This document shows, in pieces, positions 1-9,116 of a stretch of DNA of 64,000 nucleotides. Below the pieces are notes generated by a model. It had not been told where the DNA came from. It saw nothing but the letters and a program-made list of their open reading frames with translations, and did not search any database. The DNA comes from Elusimicrobiota bacterium (GTDB lineage: Bacteria > Elusimicrobiota > Elusimicrobia > UBA1565 > UBA9628), in NCBI GenBank assembly GCA_030696455.1, contig JAUYSH010000036.1, positions 1-64,000 of the forward strand, in the 5' to 3' direction. A program made the translations under genes and the position numbers. Position 1 is the first letter of the stretch; every line of letters starts with the position of its first letter.

Positions 1-189
1 GATAACGACGGGCTGAAGGCGCTCGATAAAGGCAACGAGCTGGTTATATTGGGGAGTGACGGGAAGGATTTTGGAACGGCAACGGATTGGGGAACCGATG
101 GAAGCACGACCCTCACCTGGGCGAGGGCTTCCATGGGGAAGGCAACGGAGGCGCAAAGACTTAAAGCTATTAACCGGCGCATCGGCTAA
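1..189 (+). CDS. C-terminal end of an unidentified protein (partial)
   Basis: An open frame enters from the left edge and ends at TAA 187-189, giving 62 residues. The tail is hydrophilic, with Gly, Asp and Thr, and finishes in a short basic helix ending NRRIG. Base use is less GC-rich than in the next genes. I recognise no domain. It could be the end of a larger secreted protein, but too little is visible to assign a role. Confidence 0.5.
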   Translation, partial: DNDGLKALDKGNELVILGSDGKDFGTATDWGTDGSTTLTWARASMGKATEAQRLKAINRRIG

Positions 190-253
190 AGCATAACCCA
201 ACGACCCGGAGCTTTCCCAGGGCCGTATGGTCCATTCCTTAATGTCGTTGGAC

Positions 254-1183
254 CTACCCTTCAAGACGCGCTTCCAGAACCTTGCGCGTCTCGGCCCAGG
301 AACGGGTCAGCGACTCGGAGATCATGCCCGGTTTGCGGACCGAATCCAGCAAAGGAAACGTCGAAGCTTTGCCCCGCGTCCACTTCCCCTCTTTATCCGC
401 CAGCAACGTGTCCTCGGTCGCCATCAAGCCGGTCTTTTCGATTTTCACCTGCCCATCGGGGAAGCGTTCATCCATCGTGTCGATGACCCAACCGACCGCG
501 GCGCGTTGAATACGCCGCCGGCGCAGGCGGGCCCAGTCGGCGAGGAAGGCGGCGCCGCGCAGGATGTCGTAGTCGTAGAAGCGCGGTAAGCCGATCTCGA
601 GGAAGGCGGGGTCCATCAATTGACCGTCCCGCAAGCGGAAGGCCAGGCGTCTTTCCATCAAATACTCGGCGCCGCGGTCGACGAACTGCTCCTCGATCGG
701 GGTCAGCGGGCGGCCCGCACCGAGCACCGCTTCGAGGACCGGCAAGGTGGACTGGACCGAGGAGGCGCCGCCCTTCTCGTACGCCTTCTCGTCGCAGTTG
801 AGGCCGCCGTCGGGCAGCTGATAGTGGAGGAACCAGGCCCGCATCCACGGCGACCGCGCGTCGAGGTCGAGGCCGCACGCCGACAAGGCCTGATACATGT
901 TGCCCAACCCGCAGTGGCACAGGCCGTCGCGATGACTGTCCTTCCCGGGCGGCAGGGGCTCGCGCGGGTTCGGGAAGAAGCGGACGTACTTGGCCTCGAT
1001 GGCGGCGAGCATCGCCTCGGCCGCGTCCTTGGGGATCGCGTCGGCGCGGCCGAGCTCCCACAGCAAGGTGATGTGCCACCAGGGAGAGTCCCACTTCGGC
1101 CAATAGGGATCGAGGGCGAGGCTGTCCATCGCCTTTTTCGAGGACAGGTAGGCCGCCGAGACCGCGATCCAGCTCTCGATCAT
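254..1183 (-). CDS. Alpha/alpha-toroid (prenyltransferase/squalene-cyclase-like) protein, uncharacterised
   Basis: 309 residues starting MIESWIAVSAAYL. The ATG at 1183 overlaps the TGA of the upstream methyltransferase (ATGA), which fixes the start; the same frame stays open much further upstream by chance. It is helical and rich in Trp, with a QLPDGGLNCDE segment near residue 140 that resembles the repeat turns of prenyltransferase/squalene-cyclase toroids. There is no signal peptide and I see no DxDD or other catalytic motif that would name a reaction. Coupling to a methyltransferase suggests a small-molecule modification pair. The fold assignment is inference from general appearance. Confidence 0.55.
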   Translation of the reverse strand: MIESWIAVSAAYLSSKKAMDSLALDPYWPKWDSPWWHITLLWELGRADAIPKDAAEAMLAAIEAKYVRFFPNPREPLPPGKDSHRDGLCHCGLGNMYQALSACGLDLDARSPWMRAWFLHYQLPDGGLNCDEKAYEKGGASSVQSTLPVLEAVLGAGRPLTPIEEQFVDRGAEYLMERRLAFRLRDGQLMDPAFLEIGLPRFYDYDILRGAAFLADWARLRRRRIQRAAVGWVIDTMDERFPDGQVKIEKTGLMATEDTLLADKEGKWTRGKASTFPLLDSVRKPGMISESLTRSWAETRKVLEARLEG

Positions 1184-1989
1184 GTCCGCGGCTTGCGCGC
1201 CACGCAATCGAGGACGCATGGAGCGATGAACAGGCTTTCGGGACGCCGCGCCGCCGCGCGCCAAGCGGCGGCGGTCCGGCGGGCCGCGGCGGGAGAGAAC
1301 GGGCGGAGCTTGCCCAGGCGCGGCATCACGCCGAGGAAGTACCAAGACGCCCAGGCCCACACGTCGGAGCCCGGAAAGCCGGACTTGAGGTTCGGATGAG
1401 CCTCGACCGGGACGAGGCCGGCGCGCTTGTACAGCGCCGGCAGGCGTCCCCCCACGCTCGCGTCGCCGCCCTGGGTCTCGAAGAACACCCTGTCGGCGGC
1501 CATCATCGCATCCCAGTCCTTCGGCTTGGGGTACAGCGCCATCGTCGCGCGGTGGTAATCCTGGATCGCGATGCGCCCTCCGGGCTTGAGCGCGCTCGCG
1601 AGGCGGCGGAGGTGCTTCTCCGGCTCGGGCAGGAACAGGAACACCCAGCGGGCGAAGATCAGGTCGTATTTTCCCTTGGGCAAAGGCGCGTCGATGAGGT
1701 CGGACCCCCAGATCGTCCCTTCGCCGCGCCCGTCGCGCGCGCACAGCCGGCGCAGGCGCGCGGCGAACGGCGCCGAGCGCTCCACCGCGTCGACGGGCCC
1801 TTTCACCCGGCGGCGAAGCTCCAGGTGCAAAGACCCCTGACCGGGACCGATCTCGAGGACCTTCCAGCCCGGCTTGACGCCGAGACGGTCGAACAGCGCG
1901 AAGGAGACGGGGTCCCACAGCTTCGCCTGGAATCTCAGTCGCGCGGCTTCTCCGCGGGAGTCGCCGAGCAGGTAGCGGTAGCGGGCCAT
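1180..1989 (-). CDS. Class I SAM-dependent methyltransferase
   Basis: 269 residues from ATG 1989 (MARYRYLLGDSRGE); a TTG 15 bases upstream is possible but less likely. Motif I is visible as VLEIGPGQGSLHLEL near residue 45, followed by the acidic end of strand 2 (DAVERS). A motif near FARWVFLFLPEPEKHLRRL matches the helix after strand 4, and KPGGRIAIQDYHR is the typical strand 5 region. The substrate is unknown. It is translationally coupled to the downstream toroid protein and diverges from the Rrf2 regulator with about 60 bases between the starts. Confidence 0.85.
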   Translation of the reverse strand: MARYRYLLGDSRGEAARLRFQAKLWDPVSFALFDRLGVKPGWKVLEIGPGQGSLHLELRRRVKGPVDAVERSAPFAARLRRLCARDGRGEGTIWGSDLIDAPLPKGKYDLIFARWVFLFLPEPEKHLRRLASALKPGGRIAIQDYHRATMALYPKPKDWDAMMAADRVFFETQGGDASVGGRLPALYKRAGLVPVEAHPNLKSGFPGSDVWAWASWYFLGVMPRLGKLRPFSPAAARRTAAAWRAAARRPESLFIAPCVLDCVARKPRT

Positions 1990-2010
1990 GAACCATGATA
2001 GCAAAGGCCC

Positions 2011-2048
2011 TTGACAACTCCCGCATATGTGACTATAATTGTTACAAT
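2011..2048 (+). promoter_or_regulatory. Sigma70-type promoter with an 11-bp palindrome at the Rrf2 gene start
   Basis: A TTGACA box (2011-2016) and a TATAAT box (2034-2039) are separated by exactly 17 bases. The ATG at 2049 lies 9 bases after the -10, so the transcript should be leaderless or nearly so. The palindrome ATTGTTACAAT (2038-2048) lies across the end of the -10 and the expected transcription start. That is a typical place for an autorepression operator; Rrf2 binding is inferred. Confidence 0.75.
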
Positions 2049-2468
2049 ATGGCGGCCAACTCCCGATTCGCCGTGGCGGTCCATGCCCTCGCGATGCTCG
2101 CGGTCCACAAGGACGAACCCCGGACCTCGCGGGACATCGCGGCCTCGGTCGCGACGAACCCGGTCGTGATCCGCCGCCTCCTCGCCGAGCTCGCCCGCGC
2201 CGGCATCGTCGAATCGACGCACGGCGCCAAGGGCGGGTTCCGGCTCGCCAAGCCCGCCGGCCGGGTCTCCCTCCACGACGTCTACAAGGCGGTCGAGGAA
2301 GGGCACTTCTTCGTCCAGCACGAGAAGCGCAACGAGAAGTGCCCGCTGGCCTGCCGCATGCAGAAGATCCTCGCGGAGGTGTTCACGCGCGTGGAATCCA
2401 AGGTCCTGCCCGAGCTCAAGCGCACCACCTTGGCCGACATCGTCGGGGAGCTCGGCTTGACGGCCTGA
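2049..2468 (+). CDS. Rrf2-family winged-helix transcriptional regulator
   Basis: 139 residues from MAANSRFAVAVHALAM. The N-terminal winged HTH (SRDIAASVATNPVVIRRLL) and the wing TKGGF-like HGAKGGFRLAKP are typical of Rrf2 proteins. It has only two cysteines, in a CPLAC arrangement near residue 100, in place of the three of iron-sulfur IscR/NsrR types. That favours a thiol redox or nitro/quinone sensor, though two ligands plus another residue could still hold a cluster. The gene lies just upstream of a nitroreductase and a quinone oxidoreductase, its probable targets. The start was chosen from the promoter and the family length. Confidence 0.88.
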   Translation: MAANSRFAVAVHALAMLAVHKDEPRTSRDIAASVATNPVVIRRLLAELARAGIVESTHGAKGGFRLAKPAGRVSLHDVYKAVEEGHFFVQHEKRNEKCPLACRMQKILAEVFTRVESKVLPELKRTTLADIVGELGLTA

Positions 2469-2500
2469 TTTTTTTTAAGCTAAACTGTAACTAGAGAGGA
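2457..2500 (+). promoter_or_regulatory. Probable promoter and ribosome binding site of the nitroreductase gene
   Basis: TTGACG (2457-2462, inside the end of the Rrf2 gene) and TAAACT (2481-2486) are 18 bases apart. CTGTAAC at 2485-2491 resembles half of the palindrome at the Rrf2 start. A Shine-Dalgarno GAGAGGA ends 5 bases before ATG 2506, so this transcript has a normal leader. Confidence 0.5.
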
Positions 2501-2505
2501 TACAT

Positions 2506-3168
2506 ATGATCACCGAAGCCGCCAAGAAGACCGTGACCCCCGAGACCCTCCTGACCGCGATGAGCTGGCGCTACGCCGTGAAGAAGTTCGACGCGGCGGG
2601 ACGCATCCCGGCGGACAAATGGGCCGCGCTCGAGCAGTCGCTCGTGCTGTCCCCCTCCTCCTACGGCCTGCAGGCCTTGAAGTTCCTCGTCATCGAGGAC
2701 AAGGACCTCCGCGCCAAGCTCCGGCCCGCCTCCTGGGACCAGAGCCAGATCACCGACGCCGACAAGCTCGTCGTCTTCCTCGTCCGAAAGGACGCGGGCC
2801 CCGCCGACGTGCAGCGGTTCGTGGACCGCATCTCCGAGGTGCGCCGCGTCCCCGCCGAGATGCTCGAGGGCTACAAGCAGACGATGCTCCAGTCGGTCTC
2901 CCTGCCGCCGGAGAAGGTCGAGGCCTGGCTGACGCGCCAGGTCTACATCGCGCTCGGCAACTTCCTGACGTCGGCCGCCTTGCTCGGGGTGGACGCCTGC
3001 CCGATGGAGGGGTTCGACAAGGACAAGTACGACGAGCTCCTCGGACTGCACGCGAAGGGCTGGAAGTCCGTCGTCGTCGCGACCGCCGGCGCGCGCGCCT
3101 CGGACGACGCGTACGCGAGGAACGCCAAGGTCCGCTTCCCCCTGAGCGAGCTCGTCGAGCACATATGA
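2506..3168 (+). CDS. NfsB-type NAD(P)H-dependent nitroreductase
   Basis: 220 residues, the normal size for FMN-dependent NfsB/dihydropteridine reductase-like enzymes. MSWRYAVKKFD near residue 19 is the typical N-terminal FMN-binding stretch, LSPSSYGLQALKFLVI follows, and GVDACPMEGFDKDKYDELL with the later GWKSVVVATAG are the usual C-terminal parts. It should reduce nitroaromatics or quinones in the cytoplasm with two electrons from NAD(P)H. The next gene, a quinone oxidoreductase, overlaps its stop codon, so the two form an operon probably controlled by the upstream Rrf2 protein. Confidence 0.9.
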   Translation: MITEAAKKTVTPETLLTAMSWRYAVKKFDAAGRIPADKWAALEQSLVLSPSSYGLQALKFLVIEDKDLRAKLRPASWDQSQITDADKLVVFLVRKDAGPADVQRFVDRISEVRRVPAEMLEGYKQTMLQSVSLPPEKVEAWLTRQVYIALGNFLTSAALLGVDACPMEGFDKDKYDELLGLHAKGWKSVVVATAGARASDDAYARNAKVRFPLSELVEHI

Positions 3169-4124
3169 AGGCGATCGTCGTCGAGAAGTTCGGCGGGCCC
3201 GAGGTCCTGAGGCTCAAGGACGTCCCCGAGCCGAAGGCCGGGCCGGGGCAGGTCCTCGTCGCCCTCAAGGCGATCGGCGTCAACCCGGTGGACACCTACA
3301 TCCGCGCCGGGACGTACACGCGCAAGGCGGAGCTGCCGTGGACGCCCGGCACGGACGCCGCCGGCTTCGTCGAGGCGGCGGGGCCGGGCGCCCCGTTCAA
3401 GCCCGGGGAGCGCGTCTACGTCTACGGGGCCGTCGGCGGCGTCTACGCGGAGAAGGCCGTCGTCGAGGCCTCCCGCGCGTTCCCCCTGGCCGACCGGCTC
3501 AGCTTCGAGCAGGGCGCGGCCATCGGCGTGCCCTACGCGACCGCGCATCGCGCCCTGTTCCAGAGCGGCGGCGCCCGGCGCGGAGAGACCGTCCTCATCC
3601 ACGGCGCCAGCGGCGGCGTGGGCGTGGCGACGGTACAGCTCGCCCTCGCGGCGGGCCTCATCGTCATCGGCACGGCGGGCGGACCGGAGGGCGCGGCGTT
3701 CCTCAAGTCCCTCGGCGTCTCCTACGCCCTCGACCACCGCAAGCCGGGCTATCTGGACGACATCCTGAAGCTGACCGACGCCCAGGGCCCAGACCTCATC
3801 ATCGAGATGCTCGCCAACGTCAACCTCGCCGACGACCTGCGCCTCGCGGCTCAGCGCGGCCGCATCGTCATCGTGGGCAGCCGCGGCCCGGTGCCGATCG
3901 ATCCCCGCCTCACGATCACGAAGGACCTCACCGTGCGCGGCATGAGCCTGTGGAACATGTCGGAGGCCGAGCGCGAGCACGTGCACGCCGACCTGGCGAA
4001 GGGGTTAGCGGACGGAACGCTCAAGCCTTTGATCGGCGCGAAGTTCCCTCTCGCCGAGGCCTTCAAGGCCCACGCGGCGATCCTGGCCCCCGGCGCCCGC
4101 GGCAAGATCGTCCTCATCCCTTAG
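3165..4124 (+). CDS. NADPH:quinone oxidoreductase (zeta-crystallin-like MDR family)
   Basis: 319 residues; ATG 3165 overlaps the nitroreductase TGA. The GroES-like N-terminal half (MKAIVVEKFGGPEVLRL, GVNPVDTYIRAG, PGTDAAGFVEAAG) is followed by a Rossmann NADPH site, HGASGGVGVATVQLA. The zinc-binding cysteines of alcohol dehydrogenases are absent, as expected for the quinone-reductase branch. It would catalyse NADPH-dependent quinone or enone reduction and fits a redox-stress operon with the nitroreductase. The substrate cannot be read from the sequence. Confidence 0.9.
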   Translation: MKAIVVEKFGGPEVLRLKDVPEPKAGPGQVLVALKAIGVNPVDTYIRAGTYTRKAELPWTPGTDAAGFVEAAGPGAPFKPGERVYVYGAVGGVYAEKAVVEASRAFPLADRLSFEQGAAIGVPYATAHRALFQSGGARRGETVLIHGASGGVGVATVQLALAAGLIVIGTAGGPEGAAFLKSLGVSYALDHRKPGYLDDILKLTDAQGPDLIIEMLANVNLADDLRLAAQRGRIVIVGSRGPVPIDPRLTITKDLTVRGMSLWNMSEAEREHVHADLAKGLADGTLKPLIGAKFPLAEAFKAHAAILAPGARGKIVLIP

Positions 4125-4145
4125 CCGCCCGCCGCGGCGGCGCTC

Positions 4146-4165
4146 AACTGTTTCCGGAAACAGTT
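4146..4165. promoter_or_regulatory. 20-bp perfect palindrome upstream of rsgA (copy 1 of 3)
   Basis: AACTGTTTCCGGAAACAGTT is a perfect inverted repeat. It ends where a TAGAAT -10-like box (4165-4170) begins, 7 bases before the ATG of rsgA, so it occupies the core promoter. The same core occurs at 29746-29765 and 50010-50029, each time just upstream of a start codon. It looks like a regulator binding site. Confidence 0.7.
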
Positions 4166-4177
4166 AGAATCCTTTTG

Positions 4178-5244
<1,067 letters not shown>

Positions 5245-5248
<4 letters not shown>

Positions 5249-5787
5249 GCGCCGACCTCCTCGCCGGAGCAGGCGAGGGGCTCTATCTGTTTATTCTCTG
5301 CCACATCCTGGCCCGCGTCGAGATCCACATCGAGGGCGCCCAAGGCTGGGCCGTAAACCTCCCCACCTGGCGCTGGGGCCCGGAGTGGTGGCTCGGCCTC
5401 ACCAACGGGAAAGAGCTCACCGGCTATCACCTGTGGCTCACCTTGTTCCTGATAGGGATGTTCCACCTGCCGCTCGCGTTCGCGGGCTTCTCTCTCGCCT
5501 TGTGGGCGAAGTGCCTGTCTTCCTACCTGCTCGTCACGGCGGCGTGGGACCTGCAGTGGTTCGTCTGGAACCCCGCATGGGGCTTCGCGGCGCTGCGAAC
5601 GCGGGAGGTGGCGTGGTTCCGCCGCAGGATCTTCGGCCTGCCCGTGGATTACTTCGCGGGCTACGCGGCGTCGGGCGTCGTCACCGCCTTGATCTGGAGC
5701 CCGGGCCTCGGGCTGTGGGCCGGGCGGACGCTCACCGTGCTGCTCATGAGCGTCCTGTCGATTTCCGCGGCCCGCTTCAGCCGTTAA
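5245..5787 (+). CDS. Small polytopic membrane protein, unknown function
   Basis: 180 residues; ATG 5245 overlaps the rsgA stop. It is rich in Trp and Leu, with about four or five hydrophobic segments near residues 10-25, 60-85, 85-105 and 140-175. The middle loop WFVWNPAWGF and the many aromatic residues are distinctive. There is no signal peptide cleavage site and no motif I can name. It is co-transcribed with rsgA, but nothing suggests a shared function. Confidence 0.7.
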
Positions 5788-5828
5788 ACGAAAGATGAGG
5801 CGCTCCTCAGCGGAGATGTTAAAGCGCG

Positions 5829-6560
5829 TTAGAGCTTCTCTTTCCTCACAGTCGAGCCCCCGAAGAGAGCCTTCAAGCCCCGCCAAGAGTCGGTGAATAT
5901 CCGGTAGACGCCGCCCGAGTAATCCGTGCCCGTGGTGGCTCCGATGTAGACGCCCACCGATCCGTACCACCGTGAGAAATATTTCCGGCGGAACACGTCG
6001 CTCTCGCGCGCCGTGATCTCCTGACGGCCGACCGCCAGCGTCCAGGACAGGCCGAACATGTGATCGGCGCGCAGCCCGTAATCGATGACCTTCAGCTGGG
6101 CCGTGACTCGCGGCACCACCGTCCTTTCGGGCGGCCCGAAGAAGGTCGGCGTTTGCACGTCGCTGAAGAAGTGCATGCGCGCCCAGTTGCTGTACGAGCC
6201 GTAGGCCTCGAGCCGGCCGATGCTGTAGTCGGCCTTCGAGTCGTCCATGAAATGCAGGAAGGACGGGCCGCGCCAGCTGTAGAGCGTGGCGAAGGCCTGC
6301 ACGGGGAGGGCGCTGACAATGAGGTGGCCCGAGGCGTCGGGCCGACCGCGGCGCGGCAGGTCCCAGGCGCCGAACTGCCCCTCGAGCACGGTCGTTCCCA
6401 GGCCGAGGCCGTAGCGCGACTCGTAGAGCCCGAACTCGCCGGCGCGCGCCAACTGCGAGCCTGTCCGGACCTCTCCTCCGACGCCGCCCATGCGCAGCCA
6501 GTAGGCGGAGGCGTCTCCGGCGGCCAGCAGCAGGAGGCTACAGAGCCAGACGCTTCTCAA
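5829..6560 (-). CDS. Secreted, probable outer-membrane beta-barrel-like protein
   Basis: 243 residues if translation starts at TTG 6560, which places a clear signal peptide (RSVWLCSLLLLAAGDASA) at the N terminus. A GGGGAAG ribosome site lies 5 bases upstream of this TTG. The mature part has alternating aromatic and polar residues, many Gly and Tyr, and ends in a basic tail, as in small porin-like barrels. The start overlaps the end of the upstream TPR-like gene by 23 bases, so the two are probably translated together. No specific family is recognised. Confidence 0.65.
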   Translation of the reverse strand: MRSVWLCSLLLLAAGDASAYWLRMGGVGGEVRTGSQLARAGEFGLYESRYGLGLGTTVLEGQFGAWDLPRRGRPDASGHLIVSALPVQAFATLYSWRGPSFLHFMDDSKADYSIGRLEAYGSYSNWARMHFFSDVQTPTFFGPPERTVVPRVTAQLKVIDYGLRADHMFGLSWTLAVGRQEITARESDVFRRKYFSRWYGSVGVYIGATTGTDYSGGVYRIFTDSWRGLKALFGGSTVRKEKL

Positions 6561-7428
6561 TGTCTTCCCCGAGGCCGGCGTCTTTGTTGAGCTTGCGCAC
6601 GAAGGCGGCGCGTTTTTCCCAATGCTTGGCCAGGCGCTTCCACTTCGCCGCCTCATAGGTCCGCGCGAGAGCGTGGTAGGCCGGCTCGTACCAGGGCGCG
6701 TCGACGAGGAGCTTGCGCAGGTGATAAAGGGCCTCGTTCCACTTGTGCGCGCGGGCGGCGTCCTCGTACTCGCGGAAGGTCGCGTCCGCATCCGCGGCCC
6801 GGTCGCCGCCGGCGTTGCGCGCTTCGATGAAGGCGCGGAGCTGCTCGTCGGTGAGCTCGCGGGGGTCGAGGTCCGACGACTTGGCGAAAGCGGCCAGATG
6901 CCACTTCGCGTCGCGCAGGCGTCCGTCTCGCGCCGCGGCCAGATAGAGGCCGTAGTAGAGCACCCGCGGGTCCAGGTCCGACTCCAGCGCGGCGGTGAAG
7001 TGGCTGGCGGCCCGGCTCAGGTCACCCTGCGCCAGAAACTCGGCGGCGGGGCCCGCGAGGTTGGCGTTGTGGGCCATGGAGGCCGACAGCGCCGCATCGA
7101 TGACGTCGCCGTCCTTGGCCAGATGCGCCGCGCCCAGGTAGGCCAAGGTCTCGGGCCTCGAGGTCGGCGATATCTCGACGGTGAAGCGGGCGATGCCTTT
7201 GCCCGCCGCCGTGCGCGCCTCGAGGATCAGATCCTCGCCTTCACGGCAGTTGATGTGAAGGTCCGGATTGCTCGAGGTCACGCGGGTGAACCGGGAGTTC
7301 AGGTTGTCGAGCAGCGCCTGCGAGCCGCAGACGGGCGAGCCGCCGTGGAGCTCGACGTAGACCGGCAAGGCGGGAAGGTCGTAGGCCGCGGCGGGCGCCG
7401 CCAGCAGAAGCAGAAACAAGAACCCCAT
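6538..7428 (-). CDS. Periplasmic TPR-like helical protein
   Basis: 296 residues with a signal peptide ending near AAPAAA (residues 1-15). Residues 20-95 look like a beta-rich domain with two cysteines (PVCGSQ and INCREG). The remainder consists of helical hairpins with tetratricopeptide character (PRVLYYGLYLAAARDGRLRD, PAYHALARTYEAAKWKRLAK). It precedes the probable barrel protein and overlaps it, which suggests an envelope pair. Function unknown. Confidence 0.7.
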   Translation of the reverse strand: MGFLFLLLLAAPAAAYDLPALPVYVELHGGSPVCGSQALLDNLNSRFTRVTSSNPDLHINCREGEDLILEARTAAGKGIARFTVEISPTSRPETLAYLGAAHLAKDGDVIDAALSASMAHNANLAGPAAEFLAQGDLSRAASHFTAALESDLDPRVLYYGLYLAAARDGRLRDAKWHLAAFAKSSDLDPRELTDEQLRAFIEARNAGGDRAADADATFREYEDAARAHKWNEALYHLRKLLVDAPWYEPAYHALARTYEAAKWKRLAKHWEKRAAFVRKLNKDAGLGEDIEKRLAL

Positions 7429-7475
7429 TTCCGTGAGACTATCAAATTTAGGGGAAATGTATTATCCTCCGGGCG

Positions 7476-8180
7476 ATGCGCGGTGAAATCCTTACGCTGC
7501 TCCTTCTTCTCGCCCCGCTTCCGGCCGGTGCCCAGGCGCTTTCCGAGCTCTGCGGCGCCGCAAATGCTTCCTCTTGTCCCGGCTACGGGACCATCGGCGG
7601 AGGCAAGCCCGATGGCGGCGGCTACGAAGAGAAGCCGCCGGCCTGCGATCCCGAGTGCCAGCGCCGGGCCGCGGAGCGCCACGCCGCCGCGTACAAGAAC
7701 ATGATGCAGATCAGGCCCGTGCCGGAGATCGACGACGTCGCCATCCGCGAGGGCCGCACGGTCAAGGCCGCGCAGCGGGCCGACTACCAGGAGAACCTGG
7801 CCATCGTGGCTTTCGGCACGCTCTACGTCGGGCGCACGCTGATCAGTCCCTGGTGGGCCCTCGGCTCCTTCGCGGTCGTCATCGTCCTTCCGCGCCTCCA
7901 CCTCGAGCAGCACGTGCCCGTCGTCATGTCGATGTGGGACAGCTGGACGTTCGCCGCGAAGAAGGTGGATAAGGGAGCAAAGCCCAGGAATTGTCCTACA
8001 GGCACGCTGCCCATCGACAAAGATGAGAGAATCCCGCGCGAGCATCATGGTAAACTTAAAAAACAGATTGGTGCCGGAAGCGCCGATTGGACCGGCATCA
8101 CACCTGATGGACGCATCATCACGAATGACGAAAACGGCGAAGCGCGAGATAACGGACCGTACGAATCCTTCCTGCCCTAA
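7476..8180 (+). CDS. Exported polymorphic-toxin-like protein with a C-terminal toxin tip
   Basis: 234 residues. Signal peptide 1-19 (ending LPAGAQA), then a short Cys/Gly-rich stretch, a helical part and a hydrophobic segment near residues 105-130. The last 62 residues, from CPTGTLPIDKDE, contain DWTGITPDGRIITNDENG and end in NGPYESFLP. That is the pattern I associate with the type 33 tip of polymorphic toxins, recalled from general knowledge. Base composition drops to about half GC in this tip, unlike the body, which suggests tip exchange. An immunity-type gene starts 2 bases after the stop. Confidence 0.6.
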   Translation: MRGEILTLLLLLAPLPAGAQALSELCGAANASSCPGYGTIGGGKPDGGGYEEKPPACDPECQRRAAERHAAAYKNMMQIRPVPEIDDVAIREGRTVKAAQRADYQENLAIVAFGTLYVGRTLISPWWALGSFAVVIVLPRLHLEQHVPVVMSMWDSWTFAAKKVDKGAKPRNCPTGTLPIDKDERIPREHHGKLKKQIGAGSADWTGITPDGRIITNDENGEARDNGPYESFLP

Positions 8181-8182
8181 AC

Positions 8183-8587
8183 ATGAACGACTTTAAATTC
8201 AGCCTCGCTTTTCGTGTTTTCCATCCAAAGGCCTCCATCGCAGATATCGACACTGCTGTCGGTCGCAAGGCGAATTATAAACAGGAAGTCGGCAAGCCCC
8301 GCAAGACTCCCAAGGATGAGCCGCTCAAGGGCGTCTACGATCAGACGTACTGCTGTTATGAGCTCGTTGAAGGCAGACGGGCTATGTTCGAAAAATCTCT
8401 TCGTAAATGGACGCGCACCTTTGGAAATCGCAAGGCGGCGCTCCAAAAGTTGCGCCGCAGCGGCGGGAGGCTGGAATACTACCTGGTCCTTCTGCTCGAG
8501 GGTAACGCCGGCATCGTTTTTGAAGATCTCGACCTTCGCGAAATGTCAGCCCTGGGCATCCAACTCGCCCTGGATATCTACCCTTAA
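8183..8587 (+). CDS. DUF4279-family protein, probable immunity protein
   Basis: 134 residues. It begins with a beta strand FSLAFRVFHP and ends with the characteristic GIQLALDIYP, typical of DUF4279 proteins, which often sit beside secreted toxins. ATG 8183 lies 2 bases after the toxin stop, so expression is coupled. There is no signal peptide, as expected for a cytoplasmic antidote. The gene is less GC-rich than its surroundings, like the adjacent toxin tip, consistent with joint transfer. Confidence 0.75.
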   Translation: MNDFKFSLAFRVFHPKASIADIDTAVGRKANYKQEVGKPRKTPKDEPLKGVYDQTYCCYELVEGRRAMFEKSLRKWTRTFGNRKAALQKLRRSGGRLEYYLVLLLEGNAGIVFEDLDLREMSALGIQLALDIYP

Positions 8588-8595
8588 CGCCTTTT

Positions 8596-8847
8596 TTGAA
8601 ATTCCAAGATTCCAGGCTGCCCTTCGCCTATGGTCGCTCCCTCGCCATCATGGCTTGCAGCAAGTGCCGGCGGTCACCTGGAAGTGGCCCGAGAACGGAC
8701 ACCGACGAGATCCGGGAGTGGGATTCGCAGCATGGGCGGTTGGAGAGGTGGAGCCCCAACGGGAAGGAGCGCCGCCGCGAGTACGATAGGGATACGGGGA
8801 AGCCGACCAAGCCTCGGGATCCGACCAAACGACCCATCGAGAAATGA
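8596..8847 (+). pseudogene. Orphan colicin-E3-like rRNase toxin tip
   Basis: An 83-residue frame whose second half, DEIREWDSQHGRLERWSPNG followed by a DTGKPTKP region, matches the C-terminal cytotoxic domain of colicin E3/cloacin-type 16S rRNA nucleases. The E-W-D-S-Q-H-G segment holds the catalytic Asp, His and nearby Glu of that family. The upstream 40 residues show no delivery or signal sequence, so this is a detached tip and not a full toxin. Its ATG at 8596 may be fortuitous. It lies directly before a second immunity-like gene. It could be a silent cassette or a decayed toxin. Confidence 0.65.
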
Positions 8848-8850
8848 GCC

Positions 8851-9108
8851 ATGGAATATAAAAAGATCATCTGCGTCGTGGAGTGCTACGACAACGAGAC
8901 CGAGAAGCTGGTCTGGGAACGCGAGATCGAGAACCCGGATTTGAAAGCGCTGCACAAGCTCTTCGATGCCCCGGCCGACGATCTCGAGTTGTACTCCGGC
9001 GGCTTCGAGCTCGTGGGCGACCGGGTGCCCTATTTCGAGAAGCTCTTGGGTGAAAAGCTCGATCTGGACAAGAACGCCTACTTTTTCTCGGCCGCCGGGA
9101 TCGGCTAG
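8851..9108 (+). CDS. Probable immunity protein for the colicin-E3-like tip
   Basis: 85 residues, acidic, with IICVVECYDNETEKLVWE at the N terminus and DLELYSGGFELVGDRVPYFE in the middle. It resembles small immunity proteins found beside E3-like RNase tips (a DUF7683-like pattern, recalled without a search). ATG 8851 follows the orphan tip stop by 3 bases. The acidic character (many Asp and Glu) suits binding to a basic RNase. No signal peptide. Confidence 0.6.
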   Translation: MEYKKIICVVECYDNETEKLVWEREIENPDLKALHKLFDAPADDLELYSGGFELVGDRVPYFEKLLGEKLDLDKNAYFFSAAGIG

Positions 9109-9116
9109 CAGGCCGC

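Noticed and set aside
254..2026. A single 590-codon gene covering both the methyltransferase and the toroid protein
   Set aside because: Its first half is the out-of-frame shadow of a clear methyltransferase; the real second gene starts at 1183 with an ATGA overlap.
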